Below, piece after piece: positions 22,392 to 34,292 of a stretch of 64,000 nt of DNA (positions are counted from its first letter, which is position 1; each line of letters begins with the position of its first letter). The notes beneath the pieces were generated by a model. That model saw nothing but the letters and a program-made list of their open reading frames with translations. It ran no database searches and was not told where the DNA came from. The position numbers and the translations under genes were made by a program. This DNA is from Setophaga petechia (Eukaryota; Chordata; Aves; Passeriformes; Parulidae): the NCBI GenBank assembly GCA_024362935.1, contig JANCRA010000003.1, forward strand, positions 41,973,291-42,037,290, given 5' to 3'.

Positions 22392-24763
22392 TGCTTGCAT
22401 GTATGCATTTTTACTGTATGAAATCAGATTGGGTTTATATCTGTTCCATCTCTCTTAACATGTGGTGTATGTTACACTGATCAGTTATGTGATTAAAATA
22501 CACTGTAAATACACAGTGTGCTTTGCACAAACAAGGTTTTGAAGTGATTTTTAACCCCAGCCTCTTTGGTTTTGTTGAGGTTTGTTTTCTGAGTTGGCTC
22601 GGTTTGTCTCATGAAGTTCCTTCCATTATTTTTGTGGTAGTTGAGTGGCCAGTTTTTCCTAGAGATTGTCCCCACTCAGACAGGTTGGATGTTGGTAGAA
22701 GAGGATCACACATGTCAGCTTGCCTGGGTGTGGATAACAAAATGTCAATGTTGCTGGGCTGGCAGGCTCCACCACCATGGTGTTACCTCAGAAGTAAAGA
22801 AATCAGGGAGGAAGGATGCAGAAGGTGCCAAGGAAAGATTTCCTGCTCCATCACACACAATTTGGTTGTGTGTCTGCTCTGTGTAAAGGCTTGTATAGAT
22901 GGGTGGCCAGGTGGGATTTCAGATCGTTTGACTCCGCTCTGGAGAGGGTTGTGTATGCACAACTTTGGGCTGCTCTCCTGAGTGAGCTCAAATTATTACA
23001 AAGTCATTTCCAGTAAGTCTTTACCTCTAAGGCCAGGGTTGCTCTGACAACCACTCTGGGTGGATCATCTCTGGGAACTGAACCTGGAGCCTATGGATTT
23101 GAAAGGACAAGACTGCATTGTTAGAGCTGGAAGCTGAAGTCTTTTCCTATGGCAGTAGCAGCTGCCTCATTTATGAACCCCTCTGACATTCAGAAGGATG
23201 AAAGCTCCACCTGGGCAGCATGAGTTATGCTGCAACAGAGTTCACAGGGACTGGATCCAGCCTGATGTCCACAGATCCTGCATCTGTGCTCACTGTTTGG
23301 ATGGCTAGTTGTGTCTGAGGTGAAAGCTTTGTGTGTAAAATGGGTGCATGTCCTCACAAGGAGCTACTGTGACTTGCACATTTTTTCAGTGTTGTAGGTG
23401 TTTGTTGAATCTATTGTCTTGGCTTATATTTTCACATATCTGGGGGTCAGTGGAGATGGATTTGTGTGCACGTGATATACCAAAGGGAAATGTTTACAGC
23501 TGTTGTCACACACGTGCAAAAAAAAAAAATCTCGTGCTCCTTTTCAAGCAGAGCTTTTCAGACAGCCAGACTCGGCATGAGGATTCAGAGAATGATGCTG
23601 GCTCTGATGCCAAACTTGTGGTTTCCTTTAACTCATTTTGCAGGGCCTCTTTTTGCTGGCTAGAAAGCCTTCACTTGAAATGCAATTACCCAGATGTAGA
23701 GAAGAGGCAAAGCCCAGTCATTTCAGAAAAGGGGAAATTTCCTGACGTTACCCTTTCACCATCAACAGTGGCATATTTTCTAAAGCTTTCCAGATACAGG
23801 GGGAAAACCTTGGGCTGGACACCTGTGTAAATGCATAGCTGCAGATATCCAGTGACTTCAACAGAGCTTTGTTTTGAGTCCTCTGCCATAAGGAGGAGTA
23901 GGTTGATATAGGGTCAGGTGTAATCTCAGTGCAGTGCAAATTAGTAGTTTCATAAGAGTCAATTGAGAAAAATCAGTGGAGAAGCTGACTTTTTGTGTGC
24001 ATCTAATTAATTGATAGTAAGAGTGTGGTGAACATCCTCCTAAAACCTGCCTGCTTTTGTTAGCTCTTACATTCATTCTGATCTTTAAAAAAAAGGTTAT
24101 TTTTTGTGATGCAATGAGAGGCTGGTCTCTTTTGAGATATTTTCATAATTTCTGGTTCTTTCTTTCATTTCTGCCATTCATTCAGTACTTCACTTGTGTT
24201 GTCTCTTCTTCATTTTCCCCCCCTGCTTCTCAAGTACCTCTTTCATTCTTTTACAGCATTTAGAAACGCAAGATTCTGGAATTCATTGAAGTGAAATATT
24301 TCTATAGAATGGACCAACATGTAAATCTTTGTACTGCAGAATTTTTCTAATCCTATCATTTTCCCCCTCTGATTTCTTCCTGGGTCTCTATTCAGCAATA
24401 CACTCAGTGGTTATTTCTTCACTGGGGCTGTCTAAGTGCCTATCCACTCTCAACCAGATCTTGAGAAGAGGCTGTTGACAGTGGAGAGCCATGCCAGGAA
24501 CCTGGAGCCAGGGTATCACTTTCTCCTTTTCTCTCTGGAGATGCAAAAACAATAAGTACTGACTGTGATGATAGTACGGAATTCTAAATATGAGTCAAGA
24601 ACACCATGGAGCTGGAAACAGTCATTTTCCTTCATCTCTGTAAACAAGAAAATCAGTCTAATTCTGAACTTCTGGATGATGGAGTGGGTCTGAGCTGGTG
24701 ATTATGGTGGATGATGGTGTTCTGTGGCCTGCAGAGAGCAGCTGGTAGTGGAAGGAGAGCTGG
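22392..24763. other. Unique non-coding DNA
   Basis: A 12-A run lies at 23518-23529. A peptide-like frame follows it (23530-23660, Ser/Asp/Glu-rich) but I recognise no family and no convincing splice sites. 'cagtgacttcaacagagctt' near 23850 faintly recalls the old palindromic repeat seen at 22227 and 58510, but is too weak to call. Confidence 0.5.
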
Positions 24764-24803
24764 TGTCACTTGTCCTCATTCATTGTCACTTGTCCTCATT
24801 CAT
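24764..24803. repeat. Perfect 20-bp tandem duplication
   Basis: TGTCACTTGTCCTCATTCAT occurs twice head to tail (24764-24783 and 24784-24803). The perfect identity suggests a recent event or a copy-number variable site. Confidence 0.95.
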
Positions 24804-27129
24804 TCACAGGGGCAGCTCTGAAGGCCATGTGGAAACATGGTGTGCACAAACTTGTGTCTGTTTGCTCAGGGAAGAGGTGTCCCTGGTTACAGAGGGTGCT
24901 GCCACCTCTCTGAACCCTTCACTTCCTGCCCCAAACCCAAAGGGCCTGTGGAGCACCTCATGAAACAGAGATACTTCTTGTGAGAAGGGACTGAAAGGTC
25001 CCAAATATCATCCCAGCAGACTTCAGCTATGCTTGCCTTTTCTGTGTCAGCTGGAGGTAGGAAGGTCTCCAGCCCATGGGAGCCAACGCGCGGGTCAGGG
25101 AGTGGTGTAATGTTTGGGAAGGGGGCTGTGTGGTGTTTGCTCTTGGGAACAAGGAGACCATCCTAGTTTAGGGGGTTAGACAGGATTGTCACAGTCTGTC
25201 TGCCAAGACTTTAGAGAGGGAGCCTTACTAGTGAGGGACTGCTTTTGCTCCTGAAATGAGCTTATTTAAGTGGTGGAGCTGACCCACACCAGCATCTTTC
25301 ACCACTGACTCACCAGGGGTCATTGAGGGTTTGTGGCTGTGGGAGTAGTAGTTGAGGAAGAGGATGATGTGGCTGTACCTCTGTTTTCAAGAGAGGAAGG
25401 TAATGGTTACTGGGACAATTGAAAGGCTGGTGAAGCACAGGGGTGTAACTGGAGGAAGGTCCTGTGGATGGATATTATCCTACCGAGGGTCTCTGGCAGA
25501 GGCCATGTAGACCTGGAACAGCTGGAGTGCATGGGAGAGATGATTTGTAGGCTGGAGCTGCAGCTGAGACAATTGTCTTCAGCTGATGTGTTAGAGAGGC
25601 AATGAGGCTGCCAGTGTGATGGAGTTCTCCAAAGAAGTAGGAGACTACAAAGGATAGGTGTGCACCTTGGGTGAAGGACCTGTGCTCGTGTGATTATGGG
25701 GGAAAGGGATTGCTGGTGGAGGAGACCTAAAAATAAAAGCTGGTTTTGCTGAAGAAGTGAAAGAAATGGACAAAGAGATGTCAGTAGAGAGGAGCAGCCA
25801 GCCCCCATGAGAAGAGAGGTGTAACCCACAATGAGTGCTGAAGAATGGTGCTAAAGAAGGAACACAAACACAGAGAAACTGGGGTACTGGAGACAGAGCA
25901 GAATATCTGTAGTTTCAGGAAAGAAAATCAGGTAAATAAGCAAATGGGTATGTGTCAGCAGGTAGAGGAGAGAAAGAAAGGACTGATGCTTATTTGCATG
26001 CGTGAAATGTAGTAAAACAGTGCCTGATCTGTTTGGCATATGGAGTTGGATCAGCTAGAGACAGCTGAAATATACCTATGTAAAATGTTGTGAGTCTGTA
26101 AAGAAATGTAGGATCTTGAATTAATCATACCAGTTGCAACAGTGAGCATCTTGGGGTAAAAGAGAGGAAGGTGAAATATAAACACTGTTGAATGTGATTG
26201 CTTACTCAGGAAAGGCAGAGATGGAATATAATAAGGTCCATGTATGCAGAAATATTGCTGTATTTTGGTGAAGAATCTGGTAAGGATAGCACAAGTTAAA
26301 ACAGGACACGTGTTGGTAAAATAGTTTTGGCTATGAGTTTCTAGCACTGAGGTTGTGGTGGCTTTGATTTCTCAGGTATAGACTGAAAAATTATAATAAA
26401 CTGTTAGCAGTAATGGCTGATGAATTATTTATTCAGATTGTTCTTCTGCCTTCAATCAGCTTTGGTACTGCTTCTCTTTGATGCAGAAACTAGAAAGTTG
26501 TAGAATAGACCATGACTTGATTAATTTTTAAATCAAATGGAAGAGTAAATACAACTATCCTTGCAGCTAAGTTCATTGATTTCAAAAGGATGAGCTTCTC
26601 AGAGAGGTTAACATGCTCAGCTGGGTTAAGGGGATCAGCCACTCAGATGTGGAGGAGTTCTCTAAGTACAGGGTGCTGCAGCTATTGGGAATCTGTGCAT
26701 CAGGAAAGGGCAGGGGGCCAGCCAAGCAAGGGTTTCTGCGCTTAAATTAACAGAAAAGGAAAAAGCATGTGCTGGTTAGCTATGAAGAATATTTGCCCAA
26801 GACAAAAGGATATGCATGAGTTTCCTAAACAGTCAAGAAATCAGATTCTGGGATTGTTTGTTGACACCAAAACCAGTTTTTCATTTGTTCTTTGAAGAAA
26901 ATAAAATTCAGGGAGGATTATATGGTAGTTGGATCATACAATAGACTTCATACAAAAGACAGAATTTAATGACCCAAGACCAATCTGTCTGTCTGTGGTC
27001 TTAAGATGAAGAGATGTTTGCAAATATGCAAGTTGTATGGTTCAGGATGGAGACAATGTTTAGGCTATTGTGTACAAGGGGGAGATGAAAGCAGACATGC
27101 ATAAATAAAATCTGTTGGGGGGTCCTGGC
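24804..27129. other. Unique DNA, purine-rich on the plus strand
   Basis: From about 25330 to 26350 the plus strand is persistently A/G-rich, which produces a 140-codon Ser/Leu-rich reverse frame (25407-25829) that is not protein-like. No repeat unit is obvious. 26350-27120 is plain AT-leaning sequence with nothing recognised. Confidence 0.5.
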
Positions 27130-27183
27130 TGAGCATTGCCTGCTGCAATCATTCCCCAGCCGCAGGCAGCAAGGCAATGCTCA
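27130..27183. other. Long hairpin-forming inverted repeat
   Basis: The left arm 27130-27146 (TGAGCATTGCCTGCTGC) pairs with the right arm 27166-27183 (GCAGCAAGGCAATGCTCA) along 17 bp with a single bulged A. The loop is 19 bases. Transcribed from either strand, it would fold into a stable 54-nt stem-loop. It resembles no miRNA I recognise and is shorter than most miRNA precursors. Confidence 0.85.
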
Positions 27184-30100
27184 AGACTCAGAAGTCTCCC
27201 TGGCTAGCAGCCATTTTATTAATAGATGGGGCCCTCAGCTCAACTCTATCTGCACAGAATTTTTTTTCTTGATCCCCTTTTCGTCTGTGTTTGCTGTGTG
27301 ACTCAGTACCCCACATCTGAAGTGGCTGCAGGTGCCCCAGACACGACGTGGGTGTTTGAAGTCAGGCAGTCTCTCAACAGACTATACAAAGATGAAGGCA
27401 CTTCTACAGAGAGCAGTTTGTTCCCACTCTCCTCACCACAGTGGGGCTTTCCCTTTGGAGGAGGTTTAGGAGAGTAGTCCATGCAGGCCTCCTGCGAGGA
27501 ACAGGTGATGAGTTGTCTCCCATGAATGTCTGCAAAGTGGCATCTTCTGGATTTTTTTAAGGAAGGCCTTTAATGTGACAATGATGCACAAAGTGTGAGA
27601 TGGCAGAATGCTAGAGGAAGCTGTTAGCCAGTCACTTCTTGGTCTTGTGGTCCCTGTTGTCATGGTTTATTCACACATCAACTTATTTTGGGTGAAGAAA
27701 GATCTAACTCATGTGAGTGTAGCATGTGCCAACAGAGGAGAAGAAGTTTGCAGTGTATTTGTGCTGTGTTTGCATTTTAACTTCTTGCACTAATCTTTCT
27801 TAAGAGGTTTCTATTCTTCTCTGCTCCGTTTTCTGGTTCCTCAAGGAGCTGCTTTAATAAAATACATGACCCAGCATCAGTCCTACATAGAGTGACTCTG
27901 GCTGCTCTCCATGAAAATCTTCATTTCTCATGAACTGTCAGCAGGGGAGTGTGACAGATACATCTGCCACAGGGAACTGCTCTGCTTCTGGCAGCTGCTG
28001 CTGGTGGCTGCCATGGCTTGGGTCAAGTGCTTGTTCCTCTAACTTGTGCACCCACGTCCATTGTGTAGGTGTTTTCAGCATACTGAAGTGAGAGTCAAAC
28101 TGCACTTTGACATCTGGTAAAGAATTACGAGAATGGGGAGTAATTTCTTGGGAGAATCTATAGCTTTGGAGTTTTCCTGGGCTCAACTCATAGTATTGCA
28201 CCTCTTGCAATTGTTTTGTAGCATTATTAGATAGCTACAGTGACTCATCAGGGGAGATCTTGCTTGGTGTTTCCTGGTCCAGCTTCTTTTCTATTAGAAA
28301 CCATTTAGAAGGTGAATAGGGAGCATGTCCCAAGTATCCAGCTGTATCCAAGTCAATCACTGATGGGGAGAATGGGGGATGTGAAACTTGCCTGCTGTAC
28401 CTAAAGCTCTTGTGGATTTCTGGTCTAACTTGGAGTGAGGAGGCTGTTCAGCCCATGTGCTTTGGGCTCCAAATTAGTAGGAACTGGCTTTAAGTACCAA
28501 CGAAGTTTCCCAGTACCAAATAGGTGCAGCAGGGAACTTGCCACTCTCTGAGCGTGTTCAGCTAAGAGCTGTGACTGTGTGTGCCCTAGAAGTAGGTCAT
28601 GAATACATCTGCTGAGTTGAGGTCTCCCAGGAACACAGATTTTTGTGCTGCTCGCCTTGGAAGAGGTGAGGTAATGTACCCTATTTGTGTCAGCCAGTCT
28701 AGTTTGTAACTTGTACCATGGTGCTGGAGACCGGGTGTCCTGACTGGAATTCAAAGGCTGCTGTTCCCCGACAGGTCAGCAGCACAGAAGCACAGTTTTG
28801 ATCCCTGTCTTGAGCAAAGAGAAGGCTGTAGCCAGAAGTCTATTATTTAAAGCATTCTCCTGCGGCACTACAGGCTGCTTTTGCTGCAGCTCTCTTCCAT
28901 GCTCTTCTCCTTTAGCTCTGAGTAACATTGCTTGCAATTTTGCTGGCCTTCACCTTAGTGCTTCACAGACTGTTACATTAATGCTCGGCTTTAAAAAAAA
29001 AATAAAGTCCCTCAATGTTCCTTTTCCCATTTGATTGTATTCTAGCTAAAAGTTACTCTGAAAGTTTAACTGTAAAAAAACATGTGTGTGCATATGCGAA
29101 AAGATGGCAAAAAAACAGCATTATTGATAGGTTTGCTAACTGTCCTACCCATGTTAAGGTTGCATTAGCAATACTTTTTATCTTTAAATCAATGAGGAGT
29201 TTGAATGCATAGTCTCAGAACAAACCTGTATTCTCCTGCCAAAACACTGAAGTGTGGAATGTGTTCCTGCCAGTTACATGATATTTCTTTCTGTGTCTTT
29301 GAGCTTTATACTATCACTCATTGTCACGATATGGTATCCTATTCAATTCCAAATAATTTGGCAGGCCTGTAATCACTGGCTTTTCCTCACTCTTGGATTA
29401 TAGTGATGTTGCTTGGAGAATGTTCTTTGTCTAGTAAAAGTCAAGTACTCCCTCCTTTTAGTTTGTCTCCAGATGTGATAAGAGATGTTTTTCTTTTATG
29501 TTCCTGCTTGAAAAAGTCATTCTGTGGTGGTGGTGATGTGGGGGACACCACTGAAAGGGTTAAGTGGCTTTGAGCCCTCGCTGAGATCCCTATTCTAGGT
29601 TGTTCTAAGTGACGAATTCTGGGTCACTAACAATGGGAATTGTTCTGAATAATCTGATAATGTTCTCCTCGGTTGTATTGCTTTGTTTCAGGGTGTTGTC
29701 ACTTCATATCTGTCTGGAAGTGAGGTAGTGGAAGGAGTTCTGGAATAATTCAAAACTTTTCCTTTGCTCTTTATCCGAAATCTTTGGCCTGTGCTGTTGT
29801 GTGCTGGGATGCCCAACCCTCCTGAAATGCAATGGGAATTCATTCTCTCTCTCCTCAAAGAACTCAGGCATCTAAGTCTGAGAGGTAGCTTTTTATTGAA
29901 TTTTCTTTTCATTTGCATGCATCTGGCCTGTCAGAGCAGTCTGTGAATGACAATGTTCTGTGCCAGAGAAACATCATCTCTGGGAAGGAACATAAAATAT
30001 GTGGTGAGTGCCACAAACATCTACTAGATCAGACATTTCATATGGCATTCCTTTAGGGAATACGTCCCATAATTTGACTAAAAAGAATGTCTTTGTTACT

Positions 30101-30951
30101 TGGAGCCATTTGATATCTCCTCTGATCCAATGACTGTTTTAAACATTAAAAGCTCTCTATTCCACCTGTATGGGAAGGGTGGGAGTTTAACCCTTTTGTC
30201 TTTGTGCAGCACTTATGGACAGTCAAAATGCTTCCCCTGTAACCTCTCTCTGAAACCACTGGCTCAACCAGATGCACCTTGAGTCTTTTATTTATTTTTA
30301 GTTCATGTGACCCTGAGGCCTGGTAGCTTCACAATGGGCAAAGGTTTTGGAGTTCAAAAGGCAGACCTGTGTCTAGGAAAAAAACTTGTCAGCTGGAGGC
30401 CAGATTTTCCCCCTGCCCTAGAGATGAGTTTTGCACAGTAGTCACTGTCAATTTACACAATAGGTTTGGATGTGGGACAAGTTATTAGCCATTGCACCCA
30501 AATTGCTGAGAGCTTTTTGCAGCCCTTCATGGAGTGTTTTCAGGATATATAACTGTTTTTTGATGTTCTTATCTGGGTGTGCAACTGAGAGAGTCAAGTT
30601 TTGCCAGGGAGGGGGAAATACAGGAGAAGAAATCTGATTTACAGGTGGTTTTGGCTCTTCTAGACATGAATTTTGAGTGCATTGGAGTTATTGCATCTGA
30701 ATGCTTTATTGCTTGTCAGCTGAGCAAAGGCAACTGAGCCCCCGGGGTGAGGCTATATGCACTAACTCAGCTCTCACCAAAGCCCCTTTCCTCAGAGCTC
30801 CCTTTAGGTTTGTGTTAGAAGCTCTAAATCTTTATGGGTCTATCTGCCCTCCCCCACGCTGCTTTATGGCACTTAGAACCAAATTCTGCCCTTGATGCTG
30901 CATGAGAGCTTACTGCAAACTTAAGTTTCTCTCAGCCTCACTCGCTGGAAG
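27184..30951. other. Unique non-coding DNA
   Basis: No gene or element recognised. Short A runs occur near 28991 and 29074. 'accaaattctgcccttgatg' near 30878 recalls an old amniote repeat wording but is too short to call. Confidence 0.5.
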
Positions 30952-30975
30952 CTTGGCAGATTATGACCTGCCAAG
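30952..30975. other. 8-bp inverted repeat
   Basis: CTTGGCAG and CTGCCAAG are exact reverse complements with an 8-base loop. The half-site resembles NFI (TTGGC), but the spacing is wider than the usual dimer site. Confidence 0.75.
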
Positions 30976-32009
30976 AGACAATATGAACAGTCCTCGAAGC
31001 TTGGACTGTGCTTTTTTCTTCTCCCAAGAAAGCATAGAGTATGGAAAGACAAGGGGGAGTCATAGATCTCATAAAATATATCTCCCCTTTGGCTTGGATT
31101 ATAATAACAACATGTCTGAGTCACCACATGGTACACTGATATGAAGCAACTGCCTGCAGAAAAACCAAAGCCATGCATTTTTTCTGAAAAATGAGGGGGG
31201 AAGAAGAATAAAAAAACCATTTATTTTCATTCTTTTGGCTAGCCTAATTTTCTTCTATTTCTCATTAACCTTTAGAAAATAAAGCTAGCTTTCCTGAGGG
31301 AAAATAGCACTTCTTTGCCTCACCCCACTAGAGCTGCCCTTCAGCAGCCAAATTTAGCTAAAGGCATGCAGTGGTTTCTAGGCCCACTGAGTTGAATCTT
31401 ACTTCTGGTCTGCAGGGGTCCTGCCTGTGTGCCCCACAAAAGCTATTGCTGAGATTATGGAAAATTGTCCATCTTTTGAGCCGGATGCAAAGTCCCCTGG
31501 AGGACAACGTAACCACTAGGAGTGCTAAATGGATTTCTTGTTCATGATTGCTGTTCAGACCCCAAGACCAAAAAGAGATACCATAGCCCTTCCAAGTTCC
31601 ACGCATGGAGTTCTGTTCTAGCCTCAACTTTTGTAGTTGGTTATCTGGGCTCTCTGCCTTCTGAGGAGAAGGTGATGAGCACCCCCAGAGGCTGGTTTGT
31701 CCCAATTTACAGAAAGCATCTAAGGCAATTTCCTTCTGTTGGACTTCTTTTCTCCAGAGCCTGTAATAAGAGACTACCATAAATACATATGTTTGTCACC
31801 TAGACATAGATGTGATGAATGCCATACAAATTTGGTGGCTTCTGTAAGTGGTTTCTCTTGTGGTTTAGTGATCACAGGTCTCCTTATCTTGTATCTTCAA
31901 AACAGAAGAACATGGAGTTTTAAACTCCAGTTTCTTTATCTCCAGATAACCACAGATGTGTAACAGATGGTTGGATTTTCATGTTTGGTGATGCAAAGAA
32001 ATCAAAGAG
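30976..32009. other. Unique AT-leaning DNA
   Basis: Low-CpG unique sequence with A/T-rich parts at 31195-31290. Reverse-strand frames (for example 31358-31780) have no identifiable domains. Confidence 0.5.
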
Positions 32010-32283
32010 TGGAATCACTTGGGTTACAAAAGACCCATAAGGTCATTGAGTCCAACCATTAACCTAATACTGCCAAGTCCACCACTAAACCTAAGTGCCC
32101 CACCTTTGTGGCTTTTAAATACCTCTAGGGATAGTGACTCCACCTCTTCCCTGGTCAGCCTCTGCTTGATGACCCTTTTGATGAAGAAATTTTTCCCACA
32201 ATTCAACTAAAGCCTCTCCTGGTGCAACCCAAGTTTGTTTCCTCTCATCCTATCATTTGTTGCATGGGGGAAGAAGTTGATAT
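32010..32283 (-). mobile_element. CR1 LINE, 3' end, reverse orientation
   Basis: Read on the minus strand this is a CR1 3' terminus. The low-coordinate end carries 'gagtccaaccattaacctaa' and 'gccaagtccaccactaaacc', typical of an avian CR1 tail. It continues through 'ttttaaatacctctagggat' into 'gaagaaatttttcccacaat'. The minus-strand translation keeps the ORF2 C-terminal pattern NFFIKRVIKQ and EEVESLSLEVFKSH. The copy is 5'-truncated at about 270 bp, as most CR1 copies are, and diverged. Its tail differs from the CR1 near 61.6 kb, so it is probably another subfamily. Confidence 0.92.
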
Positions 32284-34065
32284 CCATGTGTAAGCTTTAA
32301 AGGAGGCCATCAGAAACATGCAATGTAGCTCAGTTTGCGTACAGAAGTGTGGATGAGTCTGTATTTTGTGCTTGAGAATGTGTAGAGAATTTCTCTTCTC
32401 CCCAGAACAAAGTAGTGACAGCCTGGAAAATTTGGAATGTGGCATGAAGATGTGCGAAAATGACACTTTAGATACATGATTTAGTTCTGGCATTAAGCCA
32501 TCATAATGGCTTGGTTAAAATGTGGAGATCTGCTTCTGAAGTACCTGGAGAATGCAGTCTAGAGTTAAACTGTGTCCTCCGTTTGCTTCAAATCTGGCCT
32601 TGCCTGGTGGCAGTCAGTGCCATGCACTGGGAGTGCTTCATCTATTTATGTGTCTCTGAAATGTGTGGTTCCATGTGATATTTTAGGACTGGCCTATGTG
32701 GCCCAGCACGAAGATTTGAAGTGCTTGGGCTCGATCGTAGTCAAGGAGTACCACATGCATGTTAGTGGAAGACTCTCCCTGGGATGAGCAGAACTTTCCA
32801 GAGGTACCCATGTTGATGTCTCTCCCCATTTTTTCTTGAAGAACAGGATGTAGAGCTCATCAGAAATATTTCAGCAAACACAGGTTTTGTCAGAAATTGC
32901 AGACAGAGGTTTTGTCAGAAATTGCAGACCTGTCTTTCCATTGAGGATTATTTCAGGAATATTTCAACCTGAATGATTTCCAGTGAGGCAAATGGAAAAG
33001 GGTTGACATAGGCTATCCCATGGGGTGCTTACTGGCCAAGCTTTCCAGGGGCTTTCATGCTTACTGGGTAATTGGTTTTCCAGGCTGTGATCTCAAAAAT
33101 AGGTTCATCCTACCTGTCTTCCTCCTCCATGCAAAATTACGGGATGCATCAACCTCTAGCTGTGTCTGTCTCCTTATATTAACTGCAATAGAAATTTGCC
33201 TGGTTTACAATAGGCACCTTAATTCTGGGCCTTAAAGTAAATCACGGATCCCTCATCATGTGCCCAAATCCTGCATAGGTTTGGAGATGGAGAAAAGGGG
33301 GATGAACCTCAGTTTTCTGTGAGCCAGAAACTTGTCCATGGCTGTGGTTGTGTTGGTGCCTAACTTGCTTAAGAGCCGAATGCAAGAATAATTTGTAATA
33401 TGTTGTTACAACAAATGTACTGGTCATCAAGCTTGCAGATCTATGACAGATGGTATCTTCCCTGTAAGCCACTAGATGGTGATCTTTATATTTGTTAGCC
33501 ACGTGCCTAGGTAGGCGAAGACACTACTTTTTATAGAAAATCTCTTTTTTTATTATTTTTTTTTCACCACAAAGAGACCTCAGTGCATTTCCTACAAGGA
33601 AAGTGAACATGGACCCATTTGGCTGAAAGCAAAACAATCTGCTCTTACTGTAAGAATGGAAAGTGAAATTGCTTTTGGTCAATGTTTGAACGGAGAGGAG
33701 ACTGCAGATGAAGGATGGGAGCAGATCACCAAATCAGGCTCTGCCCATTTGGGGTATCAGAGTCATCTGAAGTGTGCTGGTGCTGGTCTGCTGAGTTCAG
33801 CCATCTGGACTGCCCCTTGGCAGGGCTTGCCTGCAGCTGGGTGCATACAGTGGTTGTAGGTTCACACACAACACCTGGAGATTTAATGCATTCAGAATCT
33901 CTTATTTTGGCAAGTAGGACTGAGTTTGTTTCAATCAAAAGGTAACCATGGCAATGTTTGTATTGGAAACACCTCAACAGGGGTGCCTCATGCTGATGTT
34001 TGTACTCGGACCTGAGGTGCTGTATGTATCTTGGGCAGGTTCTGACGTGGCCTTCTTGGTCGCAG
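32284..34065. other. Unique DNA with a small tandem duplication
   Basis: A perfect 23-bp unit (aggttttgtc...attgcagac) occurs at 32882-32904 and 32907-32929, period 25. T runs lie around 33545-33562. No gene recognised. Confidence 0.6.
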
Positions 34066-34292
34066 ACTAATATAGGTTGGAAAGGACCTCCAGAGGTCAT
34101 CAGTTCAAGCCCTTGCAGAACAGGGCAAAATTAGTGCAGGTTGCTCAGGGCTTCTTGCTCAGTCCAGTTTTGAGCTTCTCTTAAGGATGGAGATCCCACA
34201 ACATCCCTGAAAAACCTGTTCCAGTGCTTGACTGGCCTTAAATGTGAATCTTTTTTCCTATGCATTGTTCAAGCAGAAAACTACCTTTGAAT
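34066..34292 (-). mobile_element. CR1 LINE, 3' end, reverse orientation
   Basis: This reads as an antisense CR1 tail: 'ataggttggaaaggacctcc', 'agaggtcatc', 'gatggagatcccacaacatc', then 'ctgttccagtgcttgactgg' and 'gtgaatcttttttccta'. These match, in order, the reverse complement of the CR1 3' end. It is 5'-truncated and about 225 bp long. The tail wording is closer to the copies at 1-380 and 57149 than to the copy at 32010. Confidence 0.92.

Noticed and set aside
23530..23660. Ser/Asp/Glu-rich peptide-like frame after an A run
   Set aside because: Looks protein-like locally but I found no convincing flanking splice sites and recognise no family.
27090..27240. Possible LTR edge near 'aataaaatctgttgggggg'
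   Set aside because: A poly-A signal-like word is present, but no paired LTR, primer-binding site or internal retroviral sequence is seen; the inverted repeat explains the structure better.
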